A stretch of DNA of 64,000 bases from Peltaster fructicola (GCA_001592805.2 CP051140.1:2295501-2359500), one strand, 5' to 3'. Shown: positions 10,925 through 22,513, counted from the stretch's first letter. Notes: a model not told the origin generated them from the sequence alone. Translations and numbers: made by a program.

Positions 10925-11813
10925 ATGGCCGGACCGGTGGAGCAGCAGATCCACAGAGATCCTGCACTGTTGTACGCACGCCTTTGCTGTCAAGGATGCC
11001 GCTGTCCAAATGCTAACAGAACGTAGCTACTGGATCTTGCTCCCCATCACGGTGGTTATGATCCTCACTGGGGTCTTGCGGCACTACCTTAGCACCCTCC
11101 TGCAGAGTACACCAAAGAGGCAGCCACTGCCTAAATTACGAGAGCAACGATCACTTCTGAGGGCGCAGAACTTGAGGAACAACTATGCGCAGATCTCCAA
11201 AGCCGCATTCGAACGACGGAAAGAGGCGTTCATCGAAGGCGTGAAAGATGGCAAGTTCTTGGCAGAACCAGAGCTGCGAGGACAAGCCAAGCAAATGAGC
11301 ATATCAGATCCGGCCATGATGGAAGGTATGATGGGTTCAATGAAGGGACAAGTCGCTATGATGGTCCCACAGAGCTTGATCATGGGATGGATTAACGCTT
11401 TCTTCTCTGGATATGTGATCAGTGAGTATCTGAGCGAGCGTGCAAGGCTAGACCACTGACAACCTTTAGTGAAACTACCATTCCCTCTCACACCGCAGTT
11501 CAAGCAGATGCTGCAAGCTGGTGTCGGCACCCGCGATCTAGATGTACGATGGGTTTCCTCCCTCTCGTGGTACTTCTTGACCTTGTTCGGCTTGCAACCA
11601 GTCTACAATTTCATCCTTGGCAGCAATAATGCTGCGAATCAGATGGCACAACAGATGCAGCAGGCCCAGATGGGCGCCAACCCATTTGGAGGCACTGAGG
11701 ATCCAGACAAGATCTTCAAGAATGAGTGCGAGAACCTTGAAGTCGTCGATCATTGGTATATACTGGATGGCGTCGAAGACCGGTTGTTGGCAAAGCATAG
11801 CGTCGTTGCCTGA
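10925..11813 (+). CDS. EMC3: ER membrane protein complex subunit 3
   Basis: Three exons, 10925-10971, 11027-11421 and 11470-11813, give 261 aa. EMC3 is the Oxa1/YidC-superfamily core of the EMC insertase, which inserts tail-anchored and multi-pass proteins into the ER membrane. The first exon gives MAGPVEQQIHRDPAL and joins to FYWILLPITVVMILTGVLRHY, the first TM. The charged coiled hairpin follows, then QVAMMVPQSLIMGWINAFFSGYVI, the signature MKLPFPLTPQFKQMLQ and a third TM (WYFLTLFGLQPVYNFIL). A longer open frame at the 5' side is read-through of intron 1, which has no ATG-led support. Confidence 0.94.
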
Positions 11814-12059
11814 TCACATACTGTGCACATGTCTAATTTAGACTTCTGATCTCGAACTTGACATCCATGGCCTCATTGTGCATATAGTCGAGTCTGTGAC
11901 GAAGTTCTTTGTATCACATTACATGCTCAAGCGCGGCTTCAACCCGTTCGTGGGCATGGCTTCCGATCATCATATTGACCATTGGCACTAACACCAACCA
12001 TGTTGGATCGTCGTGCAACATAATCGTGATGCTAGTTCTGCATCCTGCCTGTGGGCAAC

Positions 12060-13057
12060 ATGGCAGACACCTCAAAGCACTCTCACCCTCGCACCCGGCC
12101 TGAAGCTCTTGCGAAGCTCGTCCCTTCGAGACATCGAACTGATACAGAATCCCGAGAGGCAGACACCCGTGGCCGACTACGCAATGCGCTCCCTGGATCT
12201 CATCCTCAGAACCATCGTGAGAAGCAGCATCGCTCTACAAAGCAGGCAGCGAAGGACACTGTCCACAGTGCTCTAGAGCTACGACCGCCCATCAACTTCG
12301 ACCATCTACTCCGGCGAGACAAGAAGACTCCTGCGCCCAGCCGAAGAAGCTCTGGCGTGATCAACTCTGGAGACGGCGATATCAGCAAGCTTCAGCAGCA
12401 GACAAAGAGATTGCAAAAGCAGGTCGGCGCCGGCGATGTGATCAAGAGCAAAGAGGACAATGAGAAGCGTGAACAAGAACTGCGACATGCTCTTCAGGGC
12501 GTCGAGGAACAAGGCATGCAAAGCACCAGAGAGCTCGACAATACATACTACATACTGCTCGAGAAAGCAGAAGGTCTACGAGACATCGTCGACAACATGC
12601 AGAAGCTTGCCAGACAAAGCCGCAGCCTGAAGGAAGACTTTGAGGAGCAGTCTCGCGAGATTTACGACCAGACTGAGCAAGCTATGGGTGGTTATGAGAA
12701 CTTCGACCAACAGGAAAGATCGATAAAGGAACTCCTGTCAAGGCTGGACACCTATCGGGAACGTACAGCCTCGCTGAATGACAGACTTGAAGCTGCCAAG
12801 GGTCGAGCTGAAGTCTGCGAGAAGCGTGTGCTTGACGCTCAAGCACAAAGAAAAAGCGATGGAGCACGACCTGGGCGATCATATCGCTTGTCGTAGTGGC
12901 TTTGCTGGCAGTACTCATTGCTCGACAACCAACCCAACTTGGTGCCATCTCTATCGTGGGAGGGCCAGAAGACTCAGTCTCACCAGTGCTTGCAAGACTT
13001 AGGTCGAAGCCCAGCAATGATTCCTACCTACAAAATCTCTTTGATGGCATCTCCTAG
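12060..13057 (+). CDS. Coiled-coil protein with a C-terminal membrane anchor in a shifted frame
   Basis: From the ATG at 12060 a frame of 278 codons runs to a stop at 12896. It has a basic N-terminus and, from about residue 110 on, a strong heptad-type coiled coil (ELDNTYYILLEKAEGLRDIV ... RSIKELLSRLDTYRERTASL). At the AAAGAAAAAG run (12847-12856) the next frame opens directly onto KKRWSTTWAIISLVVVALLA..., a clear TM helix with flanking basic residues, and continues in sensible codons to TAG 13055-13057. One extra A in the run would join both parts. No GT-AG intron of usable length and phase fits. I infer one gene with a one-base frame offset. The domain is not recognised; a tail-anchored or nuclear-envelope coiled-coil protein is plausible. 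Confidence 0.6.
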
Positions 13058-13377
13058 CATGCACATTGTATGCACAATGCATCGTGCCTGGGTATTGCGA
13101 ATTGACGAGCTTACATTGTCTTTGGAACATTGTCGTCAGCAGCACGACCTTCGTCTGCTCTCTCCTGGCACTACTGACAATGTCAATATGGTAGATTCGA
13201 CTGTGGAAGGCGACATGATTGAATTGAAGCATAGGCAACGGATCTTGGTATATGACCATCTCTGTCTGGCTAGACAACTCTTCTCCGCCCATCACACACA
13301 CACACATCCTCTACAGTCGTCTCTCCTATAACAACGATACCAGCCACAGCCTAAGGACTAGTCTTGAAAGCAGAGGA
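13058..13377. other. Intergenic, 0.32 kb, with a CA microsatellite
   Basis: No gene is seen. A (CA)n run of about six units at 13293-13305 lies some 75 bp before the next ATG. The open frame that reaches back to 13252 translates low-quality leader sequence and is not taken as coding. Confidence 0.5.
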
Positions 13378-14250
13378 ATGGATCCACTCATGTTCCGCAT
13401 GTTAGAAGCTGATTCCCACACAGCAGCCTCTGGTTCACGCATGATAGGCGCCGGCATGGTCGACTCGCGTATGATGGGCACTGACCATCGAATGGATGGC
13501 AATGCAGGTCGTGGTCTAACATCCACTGTTGGACGCAACCGTTATTTAGACCTCCGAGAGACTCACTTCGACGACTCGGTGTCACAGGCTTCTGGTTCTC
13601 GTGGTCGAGTTCCAGTCACTGCTGAGCCTCTTCGCAACCGAGAGCCGTCCATATCTGGACCATGCATCTACGAGCTTCCTGATGATGTCGGTCATACAGC
13701 TTCGCGCAGCTCACGCCGTCCTTCAATGGTTGCTATCGCTCCATCTCGCCATCGAGAGCCATCCATATCTGGGCCACGCATCTACGAACTTCCAGACGAC
13801 GTAACCCACGCAGGTTCGCGCAGCTCACGCCGTCCTTCAGTGGCTGCCACTGCTTCATCTCGTCGTGGACCTCTTCGACCCGCTCACGTATCGTCTTTCA
13901 CAGCTGGATCACACCACTACGCTCATCAGCAGAGCCAGCCAACAGATCGCCCTCGCTCTCCAGGTATCGACTCTTACCACACTTTGCGCATCACGACGCC
14001 GGATGGCAGCACCGTCGAGTTCACCCGCTCAACACATACCCGCGGCCTTGAGCGTCTTCTCTCACACTGTACACCACTACAACGCGATGACTTCCTCTAC
14101 AGCCCTTCACTCGGTGCCTATAGTCCTCGCTCTGGCTACCATTCCGAGTCAGAGTCCGGAGCTGGCTATTCGGATTCAGAGTGCGAAGATGGATGCCCTT
14201 ACTGGGAGTGTGACTGCCATGGCTCCTCGTCGGCCCACACTCGTCGATAA
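13378..14250 (+). CDS. Uncharacterised Ser/Arg-rich protein with internal repeat
   Basis: A single exon of 290 aa from the ATG at 13378 (MDPLMFRMLEADSH). I do not recognise the family. The protein is rich in Ser, Arg, His and Pro and looks mostly disordered. It contains a 38-aa unit in direct tandem repeat (about residues 88-125 and 126-163; unit start REPSISGPxIYELPDDV). A short ordered-looking stretch follows (YHTLRITTPDGSTVEFTRST, near 202-221), then an acidic cysteine-containing tail (DSECEDGCPYWECDCHG). No signal peptide or TM helix is seen. An upstream in-frame ATG at 13252 is possible but less likely. Confidence 0.6.
   Translation: MDPLMFRMLEADSHTAASGSRMIGAGMVDSRMMGTDHRMDGNAGRGLTSTVGRNRYLDLRETHFDDSVSQASGSRGRVPVTAEPLRNREPSISGPCIYELPDDVGHTASRSSRRPSMVAIAPSRHREPSISGPRIYELPDDVTHAGSRSSRRPSVAATASSRRGPLRPAHVSSFTAGSHHYAHQQSQPTDRPRSPGIDSYHTLRITTPDGSTVEFTRSTHTRGLERLLSHCTPLQRDDFLYSPSLGAYSPRSGYHSESESGAGYSDSECEDGCPYWECDCHGSSSAHTRR
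13639..13866 (+). repeat. 2 x 114 bp direct tandem repeat within a coding region
   Basis: Copies at 13639-13752 and 13753-13866 are adjacent, in frame and diverged at a modest number of sites, many of them third codon positions. The protein unit keeps REPSISGP, IYELPDDV and SRSSRRPS in both copies, which suggests selection on the unit. Confidence 0.9.
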
Positions 14251-14776
14251 GACACTCGCAAGCGAGCAGGCGACACTACCGCCAAGTTGTAGCTGTTCAC
14301 GTTAAGGGCTGTGGCATGCCATGAGTGCGAGGGCAACTGGTCATGTAGTTCCCTATCGTTGTAAGAAAGGGGTCGTTATACGGTTTTCATCGCCGTATCG
14401 ATTCTGCCACAGCGTGTAAGAGTATAATCCAGCAGGACCAGATCGGCCTTCATTGCAGAGCGCAATTGTCGGGTTTCGGCATAACATATGTGTATACCAC
14501 AACTTCGTCCACCGGTCTTTCATGTTGTCCCGTAGTTTGGCTCCTAAAAAGTGACGTCGGGCTTCGGGTTGAGCCCGTCTCTGCACGCGATTTCTAAGCT
14601 GAGACCCTGCTCTGTTTCTCCGCCGTGGACCATCGGATGAAGCTGTGCAGGAGTGAAAGGTCTCCTTGGGTTGTATATGAGATGGCACGAAGTATGCTGG
14701 CAGCAAGTATAATAAGACAATCGACTGCCTGAAGCTCAGCAAGCCACATACATACACACACATTATATCCTTCACC
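14251..14776. other. Intergenic, 0.53 kb
   Basis: A minus-strand ORF (14353-14823) overlaps the start of the next gene and reads like random sequence. A GC-rich hairpin-like GGGCTTCGGGTTGAGCCCG lies near 14558-14576. No RNA family is recognised. Confidence 0.45.
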
Positions 14777-15190
14777 ATGTCCACATCCAACGTTACACTC
14801 ATAATCGTCGGCTTGAACGTCAAATCAGTCCAGAAGGTCAGACCAGAGTTTGACGAAGCGGCATATGGGAAGATCGTCGAGTCGATGAAGAAGCTGGACC
14901 AGTTCTCAAACCTGACATATCATATTGTCCAGCTCGATACTGAAGCTCCTGCAGAAGATGCAAACAGTATCGAAGGCTTCTATAGACAGCTACACAACAA
15001 ATCATGGTCGGCAGTGCTCATCGGTGGTGGTATTAGGGCCCTTGCTCCAATGACACAACTGCTTGAGGAGATAGTCAACGAGATCGCAAGGTCCAGCTCA
15101 GGCAAGACCAAGATCTTGTTCTCAGCTGACGGTTCTGACCATCAATCTGTGATGTTACGGCACTTCCCAGAGCTCAATGCCTCGACGTGA
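14777..15190 (+). CDS. Small hypothetical protein, Rossmann-like pattern
   Basis: A single exon of 137 aa. I do not recognise the family. The sequence alternates hydrophobic strands and helices: an N-terminal strand NVTLIIVGLN, a central strand and turn SAVLIGGGIRALAPM near residue 78-92, a long helix QLLEEIVNEIARSS and a further strand KTKILFSADGSDH. This suggests a compact alpha/beta fold. There is no signal peptide or TM helix. Codon use resembles the neighbours, and the frame is clean from a well-placed ATG downstream of a CA-rich leader. A long minus-strand ORF over its start is rejected. Confidence 0.6.
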   Translation: MSTSNVTLIIVGLNVKSVQKVRPEFDEAAYGKIVESMKKLDQFSNLTYHIVQLDTEAPAEDANSIEGFYRQLHNKSWSAVLIGGGIRALAPMTQLLEEIVNEIARSSSGKTKILFSADGSDHQSVMLRHFPELNAST

Positions 15191-15531
15191 GCTATGGCGC
15201 AGAAGAGGCAGATGCTGGTGCAGTGTGTCTCGAAAGGATGAGCGCGGCTCCGGACAGGATGGACGAAGACACGAGTACAGATTGATAGTATTGCAATACC
15301 ACTCCAGCTCAATCCTTCAACTCTGAAGCATATAGTTCCTGAGATGACGAATGGAGGAGTAGAGCAGTGCCCGGCCGAAGGGAATTGAAGGGTTATAGGA
15401 CGGTGCTAGAGCTACATAATCGCGTGCTTCGATCTACAAGCGGATGACCTAGGATTATTCCATCATACTCATCACACCCTGCAACATGAGTTGCAATGCT
15501 ATGATTTTCCGTTCCAGGCTGTGAATCAGCT
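15191..15531. other. Intergenic, 0.34 kb
   Basis: I see nothing here apart from the upstream region of the D-lactate dehydrogenase gene. Confidence 0.5.
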
Positions 15532-17453
15532 ATGTCTCGCGCTGTTGCACCGCGCAGTGTGCTGCGCCAATATCTGCGAAGGGTTGAAGCTATCGAGCTC
15601 TACCCATACCGAAGCTTCCACACGTCTCCGCGATTATCTGCAGAGCCGAACAAAGATGACGAGCGAGAGTCTTTCCGAAGTCAGCTGTACAACAGCACTT
15701 ACGAGCGAGTTCAACAAGAGAAGGCAGAGCAGGCTCGGTTCGCTGCGATCAGAGATTCAGCACGATCCGGAGGCAGCCAGGTCTGGCAGGTGCCTTTCAG
15801 TAGGTCTTCCTCCATGCCGGTCACAGAGCATCTGCTAACACGGAACTTCAGTATTACTCGTAGGCGCAGGACTTGGCTACCTCTATGCTAGTCAACGACC
15901 AGGCGAGCCATCAAAGGACTCCGTCCTATCACTCGCTGCTACACCACAACCAAACCATGACACCTCACAAGCAACACTTCAGGCTGCCTGGTCCGATTTT
16001 AAGAGCATTGTCGGCGAAGAGAACATATCCACAACAGACGCAGATGTCAAATCACACTCGGGCAGTGAGTGGTCGTCGCACGCGGCCCTACCTGGTGATC
16101 AACCCTTTGCTGTGCTGAAGCCTGCAAGTACAGAAGAGGTATCGGAGATTATGAAAGTGTGCCACAAGCGAAGGATACCCGTAACGGCATATTCTGGTGG
16201 CACATCCCTGGAAGGACACTTTGCTGCAACAAGAGGAGGTATCTGCATCGACTTCAGTCGCATGGACAAGATTATAGCCCTGCACAAGGATGATCTAGAC
16301 GTTGTGGTACAGCCGGCCGTGGGTTGGGAAGGACTCAACGAGGATCTTGGAGATCAAGGACTCTTTTTTCCGCCAGATCCAGGACCAGGAGCCATGATCG
16401 GAGGGATGGTAGCTACCGGCTGCAGTGGCACCAACGCATACCGATACGGAACGATGAAAGACTGGGTCATCAGCTTGACCGTCGTCCTGGCGGATGGCAC
16501 AATCATCAAGACTCGACAGCGGCCCAGGAAGTCGAGCGCAGGCTATGACCTTACTCGAACATTCATTGGAAGTGAAGGTACGCTTGGACTGGTGACAGAA
16601 GCGACTCTCAAGGTCATACCGAAGCCGCAGAACACGTCTGTGGCTGTGGTCACCTTCCCGACGATCAGAGATGCAGCCGAGTGTGTCTTCAAGGTAGTAG
16701 GCGAAAGCGTTCCTATCGCCGCCATTGAGATACTAGACGACGTACAGATGCGATGCATCAATGATGCCAAGAGCACGTCCAGGACCTGGCAAGAGGTGCC
16801 AACCCTCTTTTTCAAGTTTGCAGGCACACCATCCTCTGTCAAGGAACACATTGCCATCGTGAAGAAGCTGGCCCAAGGCTCAAAGTCCAAATCTTTCGAG
16901 TTCGCCAGAAGCAAAGATGAGGCTGACGAACTTTGGCAAGCAAGAAAAGAAGCTCTATGGAGTCTGATGGCCAAGAAGCGAGACGATAGCGACCACGTCT
17001 GGACGACCGACGTTGCAGTGCCGATGAGCAAGCTGGCAGACATCATCGACGAGACGAAAGCAGACATCAGCAACAGTGGGCTCACTGGCTCTATCGTCGG
17101 CCACGTTGGAGATGGCAACTTCCATGCCATCATTCTCTACAACGACAAGGAGCATGACATCGTTGACGCCGTCGTGCACCGCATGGTGAAGCGTGCCATT
17201 GAAATGGAAGGCACAGCCACCGGCGAACATGGCGTCGGCCTGGTGAAGAGAGACTATCTCCCGCATGAAGTTGGTGACAACACTGTGGACATGATGAGAA
17301 AGGTGAGTGCTGGTGTGCCATTGAATCTCGGCACCAATAATGCTAACAAATGCCATCTAGATGAAGTTTGCCTTCGATCCTCTTTGTCTGCTGAACTGCG
17401 ACAAGGTTGTGCGTATCGAAAAGCCCAAGGCTGGTGAGATACAAGAGTGGTAA
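15532..17453 (+). CDS. DLD1: D-lactate dehydrogenase (cytochrome), mitochondrial
   Basis: Three exons, 15532-15799, 15852-17302 and 17361-17453, give 603 aa. This FAD enzyme oxidises D-lactate to pyruvate and passes electrons to cytochrome c. An Arg-rich mitochondrial presequence (MSRAVAPRSVLRQYLRR) and a single inner-membrane helix (FILLVGAGLGYLYA) precede the FAD-binding PCMH domain (about 172-350). That domain contains AYSGGTSLEGHF, the DPGPGAMIGGMVATGCSGTN block and TFIGSEGTLGLVTEATL. The C-terminal FAD-oxidase domain keeps VGHVGDGNFHAIIL and GTATGEHGVGLVKRDYL. The last exon supplies FDPLCLLNCDKVVRIEKP. The fused exon 1/2 phase restores the TM helix exactly, which supports the model. Confidence 0.95.
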
Positions 17454-17577
17454 TGGCGAATGCAGTGCTATCATCAGCAAGATCGTCATGCGAGTGTAAT
17501 GCTCCCAGACAGATCGTGCACTGCATCGTTCTGTTGATTCATGGCCAATCGCCAGTGTTGTTGAGGAGCTCTGCCAT

Positions 17578-19070
17578 TCACCATGCTGGCTTCTGAGCGA
17601 CGACGATATGCCTGCAAGAGTAAGCTATTTGACACTGTCACGCACTCTAAGCACTTACAATGCAAAGTATGTATGACAGGACTTGTCGGAAGCACTTCTC
17701 ACCAGATCTTCGACTAGCCTGTCGACTTGCTCCCTCCGCCAGCCTAGACATTGCGTGAAAGGTCTCATGGAGAGACCGTTGAAGAAATGGGTTGCCTGAA
17801 AACTCGTTGCATCATTTGTCAATAGGATCTCCATGTAGTCTCCGACATCCTTGATCCGAGAGGTCCAGTCAGCTCTCGGCAGCAGAAGCTGACCACACAT
17901 GGGATGTTGCGGTATCTGCAGCATGATTCTCTCTGCCCATGCTCTGGCGCCGGCGAAGTCATAAGCCCACTTCGATGTGGGCAAAGGAATCGTGATGCGT
18001 TGGATATTCGTAAAGCCGGCTCTGTGCAGTATGTCTGGCAGATGGTGTGGATATTCTATTGATCTTCCTTTGGTAGCCTGTCGCATGTAGTGCCACCAAG
18101 AACATATAGGTGCAGATGGTGCCAAGGTACCGTCGTCACATCGTGGTTCGAAATCGATCTCAATGCTCTCGAACCAGCCTCCCGAGGCGGTCGTTCTTAC
18201 CAGTATTAGCGACTGTGGGCAGCAGCGCAAATGTCACCATACCTGAAGCAATTCTGTGCCAGATGCTCCCAGCTTGTTATACTGCCGCATAGTTGACTTG
18301 CGTGGATGATACTGTAGGTGTCATTTGTTATGCTAGGCCAATATGGTTGATCGAGATCAAGAACTGCTGGTTGACCTGCGCGTGGTGTACGCCAGACTAC
18401 GTTCGATGGTGCTCTAGAATGTATCAGCCAGTCCTGTGGACGGGTACCAAGTACATACGACGGTTGTGCTCCGACTATATCGACCCCTTCGATCTGCTGA
18501 AGCGTGAGTTCCATGACCCGGCCGAAGGATCGTCCTGCACTTACCCATGCATTGGGGTATCTCCTGCGTGGAATAGTCAGCGTCGGTCTCAGAATGACAC
18601 TCGTACGTCTTACCGAGCGACATCTATGGCCCATATACCAGTCCCGCAGCCCAGGTCGAGAACACGAGAAGGTATACAATTCACGAAGACGTTGGCCACG
18701 ACATTGGGCTGGATTTGAGTCTCGCCATCGATAATCTTCTGACACAGTGGCTTCTCGGCGTCCAGATGCCTCAATAGGACGCCATAGACGACTTGGTGCA
18801 GCATGTCTTGTCGCTCGTGCTCCGGCTAGAGGTTGTCAGTAAGCGTCCGTCGCGTTCCAGCATTTTCATTACTTCATCACATGGGAACATAGGTACTCCC
18901 TGGCCAAACAATTGATAGTGTCGTCCATTCTCCCTCCACGTTGAAAGCTTGCAGTCTCTAACTTCAAGTTCAGCGTGGCCAGTGTGGCTTCTAGCCTCGA
19001 CGTCAGGATGGCCGGTGTCGTTACGCAAGATGTGGGCGAGTCCATTGGGTGCTCGACTGTAACGGCTCAT
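17578..19070 (-). CDS. LaeA-like SAM-dependent methyltransferase
   Basis: Seven exons give 401 aa: 19070-18873, 18825-18614, 18563-18545, 18493-18459, 18413-18243, 18195-17659 and 17611-17578. All junctions are GT-AG with matching phases. The N-terminal WRENGRHYQLFGQGVPMFPC and PEHERQDML are typical of the LaeA family. SAM motif I is VLDLGCGTGIWAIDVA (about 121-136), followed by EGVDIVGAQPS and the motif SGGWFESIEIDFEPRCDDG. The frame appears to stop at 17655, but that TAA lies in a GTAAGT donor; the last exon adds HIVVAQKPAW, which matches the family's usual end. LaeA-like enzymes influence secondary metabolism and development, but many paralogues have no known substrate. It is the first gene of a variable-looking region. 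Confidence 0.85.
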
Positions 19071-22000
19071 TAGTGTTTCCTGAGCATGATCTCGAGAATT
19101 CTGTGATGTACCTCATGCTTCGATTGATGGAGCGTTGGCAGATCATGCATGCCTAGTAGAAGGAGGCGCCCGCCAACAAGTCTTGAGCCATGTAACATGT
19201 CAAGTCAATGGAGGGCAGCCAAGCGTGAGGTGTGTAAGTCGACAATTGAAAACGATGGACAACAAGAAACAACCACCAGGAAACGTCGTGAAAGACGAAG
19301 CGTACCCAATCAAAGACTCAAGCTATTCAGCCGCCCTTTAACTTCGAGGACGCGACTACGCCTTCTTATATCGTCATGACACACAACGCACACACTGCGC
19401 ACATCTTTGGGAAGGACAGCAAGGATGCGCTAATGTACGACGAGCCGTAGCGGGTCCAACCTGAGCCAGACTGACGGATCAAACTCATGCTGTCCCAGAA
19501 GCTCGGTATCGTGAAGCTGATCGAGAAGCACTCTGGGTTACTTCTGCATGTTCCAGAAATTGGACCCATGATCCGGTGCGTTGGAAGTGGTGGCCATCGT
19601 GGCTCCAAGCATGGAAGTAGATGTGCGTAACACTGCACTTAGACGCCAGTTCGTTGATCCTATGTAGGCCATCAGGGCTCTGTGCTGTAGAGTAATGAAT
19701 TAGAGAACGTCCCGGCACATGTTTCAGCGCTACGTAGCGTGCGTGGCGCCTGGATTTAGTGGCTCGAGATCGGAACCAGGAGAGGCACAATGTTCGTCTT
19801 TCTGGTTGCCTTTCAGACGAGTGTCACTGATCGAGTACCTTCTGACATGTACGTCGAGTCAGGTTTTCGTCCCAACGAGGGTGAGATATGATGCGTCGCA
19901 AGCATCGGCAGCAATATGGCATCGATCCATTGGCTTTCCCTTAGCACTGACCCATGCTCGCTCCACTGGCAATTATGCTTTACCGACAGACGGGACAAGC
20001 TACCAAGCTGCAACGAATGTAAGAAAAGGCCAGCTTCGGAAATATCCTCTTCATGGTGGCCATTCGTTGTCAGCCTTTCTTGGAATGTTGCAGAATTGTC
20101 TCGGGGGAGCTCTAGGTGCATGAATGTAAAGTGTCCGTTACTGTAACACCGTCGGACATCTGTGACCATGACTTCATTGGTGCCCACTCGAACGATCGAA
20201 GGCAGTAATCCTTCTTTGCCGTGATGAGGAATGCGATCAGCAGTGCACAGAAATCGCAATGCAAGGCTCCTTGCACTGCCTTTGACGATGCTGCGTCAGA
20301 GCCCGAACCATCATTAGACGTCACACAAGACTGAATCTCTGCGCAACGGCAATGTGTCACTGCATGAGAGCTCAATGAAAGTGTGGTTGCTGGTGTCGGC
20401 AATCCTGACTACTTCTATGCTTCCCGATCGTGGTGTCCAGGTGTGCTGGTGACGATGCTGTGGGAATGCCTATCCTATTCATGAGCACCTATCCGCCTGT
20501 CCTGGAACCAATCGCGGGGCAGATAATCTGTGATACGTCTCGTTGTCTGCCAGAGCAATTGCATAAGCTGGGCTTCACAACCAGGAAGTGCGCCTTGACC
20601 CGTGGTGCTGGATATTGGCGGCTAGGTTATGCATGAACATGATGTGTGCGTCTGAACTTGTTAGATCCCACCTGGTCTTCACGGTCTCATATGAGATCCA
20701 TGAACAGTTCATGACATCTAGAAGCCTTACGGCACAAGCTGTGTCCTTTCGACACATGCATGGCAGGCGCATATCGACCATGCAAGAGTCGATTCCTCGT
20801 GGAGTCTACCTTCTTTGAGGATAGCACACCAATTCACGGTTGGGTGTGGCCTTGCCTGCGCTACCGTAGCGATGCAACGGCCATGCTGCAATCGAGTGCT
20901 GTGATCTCTGTTGAAGGATCAGACGTAGAGCGACAGCAAAGCGGCTGAATATGATTTAATTAAGCCATTGACTAGCTTAGCAGTGCTTCTTAAGCTACTG
21001 TACTCACACCTCCAATGACCTTTCCTTCGGATCATGATGATATCCTAGGTACAAGGTGATGGAAGAATGTCCAGGACGAACTCCACCAGTGTACACTCGC
21101 CTGCGTAGCGCAGTTCCTGCCGAGCTAACGCTAGGCAAGATCAGTCTCCATCTGGAATTCGATCTCATGAGCGTTGTAAGCAACAGCCGAGTAGTGTCGA
21201 CGACAAAACGCAGGTGTACCATCAGCAGCTGCATCAAGAAGCAATACCGGACAAGCAAGCGATTGTACAAATAGCCAAGTCGCTGTTGCGCATCATGACT
21301 ACTTGCACAAGATGGGGTTCGACCGTGTTGCGGCGGAATCGTGTGAGCAAGCTCAAGCATGGCGAGCGCAGTGCCTGTTGAGGCATATGTGGCAGACCAC
21401 AGATCGAAGCACGAGCCTAGCACACATCTAGCTCGCCAATGATAGAAGCTAGTCTAAGTCGGTTTGTGTACCCAGTGCTGACGTTGTATTAGTGGACGGC
21501 CAGTCGAATGGATCTGAGTGCCGAAGTGGTATGCAGAGAAGAGTGCCGGGGTTTGAAGCAGTAGCCCCTGGAAGCAGAGCTCCTGGAAATGGGTGTGCTA
21601 TGGGTCTCTCCAACAGCAAGCCCCGCTTGCAACTCTTATAGCATGATGTGATGTCGTCAATCTTGAGCTTATCTGCCGGCCTATATCCATCACCACTGGA
21701 GGTAGATCTGCGCCAGAAAGCCTTCCAATCCGCTGATTAAGTCCAGGCTGAGGGGTTACCTGCATCTCGGAGGTGTACTGTATGCTCGTATAAGTCGCTC
21801 GCCTCAGCACAATTCAGTCATCGCCAATGGAGTATCGAGCCTAAGTGGCTGAGTCATGTCTTGACAAGCTTTAGCTCGTGCACCTCTAGCCTTGCAAAGG
21901 GACACGGCAGGGTGTGAGCGTACGTTCATGTAGTTGAACATCCACCTCATATGTGGATGGGTGCATGCGGAAACATCTTCTTGCCCTAGCCATGCTATGC

Positions 22001-22513
22001 GCAACTGCTGGCACTGTTGTATACCATCGCCATAAACTTGACTTGCTGACAGCGTTCAGAAGTATATATTTCTGGTTAACGCAGGTGGGATTGAGCCGAA
22101 TCCGGCGTGCTGTCGAGCTTGCAAGGTCCTCGTCACATCATATGCCTGGTTGCCAATGCTCAGCCAGGACTATTCGGAAGTGAATCGTGGCTTCATGCCG
22201 GTCGTGATTGTGTTGCCCAGTTCGTACTCTAGGTGCAGGAGAGTGTCATGTAAGTGTAAGATGCGAAGAATGGCTTTGACAAGTGCGGATAGAGGAAGGA
22301 GAATCGATGTTGCCGACGAAGTGAAGTCATGCCGAGCACGGGCCTCCAGCAAGTACGGTGATGTCGAGACACAACTGGGATCGGTCACATGTAATGTTGC
22401 GAAGCGACCTACACGTACATCGTGCCAGAGGTCTCAGCCTGAGTGCTGCGTGTGACAGTGACCGGATACTGACGGGTAAGTGCTGTGTCGTTACCGGCCA
22501 ACAATCGACCAAA
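19071..22513. other. Gene-poor stretch, 3.4 kb, with possible worn coding sequence
   Basis: No complete gene is recognised. Between 19366 and 20402 the minus strand carries several pieces that read like protein but lie in different frames. One is a run around 19540-19330 (TELLGQHEFDPSVWLRLDPL ... ILAVLPKDVRSVCVVCHDDI) with an internal stop. Another is an open frame at 20259-19813 (148 codons). The two are not joinable by simple introns that I can see. From 20430 to 22500 only short contradictory ORFs occur. Base composition resembles the surroundings, without obvious AT enrichment from repeat-induced mutation. No terminal repeats are seen. Confidence 0.4.

Noticed and set aside
12842-12857. 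Canonical -1 frameshift heptamer at the frame offset
   Set aside because: The local sequence does not match X XXY YYZ in the incoming frame, so a classical slippery site is not claimed.
14353-14823. Minus-strand ORF of 156 codons
   Set aside because: It overlaps the start of a better-supported plus-strand gene, has no domain and starts inside that gene.
17655-17659. Apparent stop codon of the LaeA-like methyltransferase
   Set aside because: The TAA is part of a GTAAGT donor; splicing to 17611 gives the conserved C-terminus, so 17655 is not the gene end.
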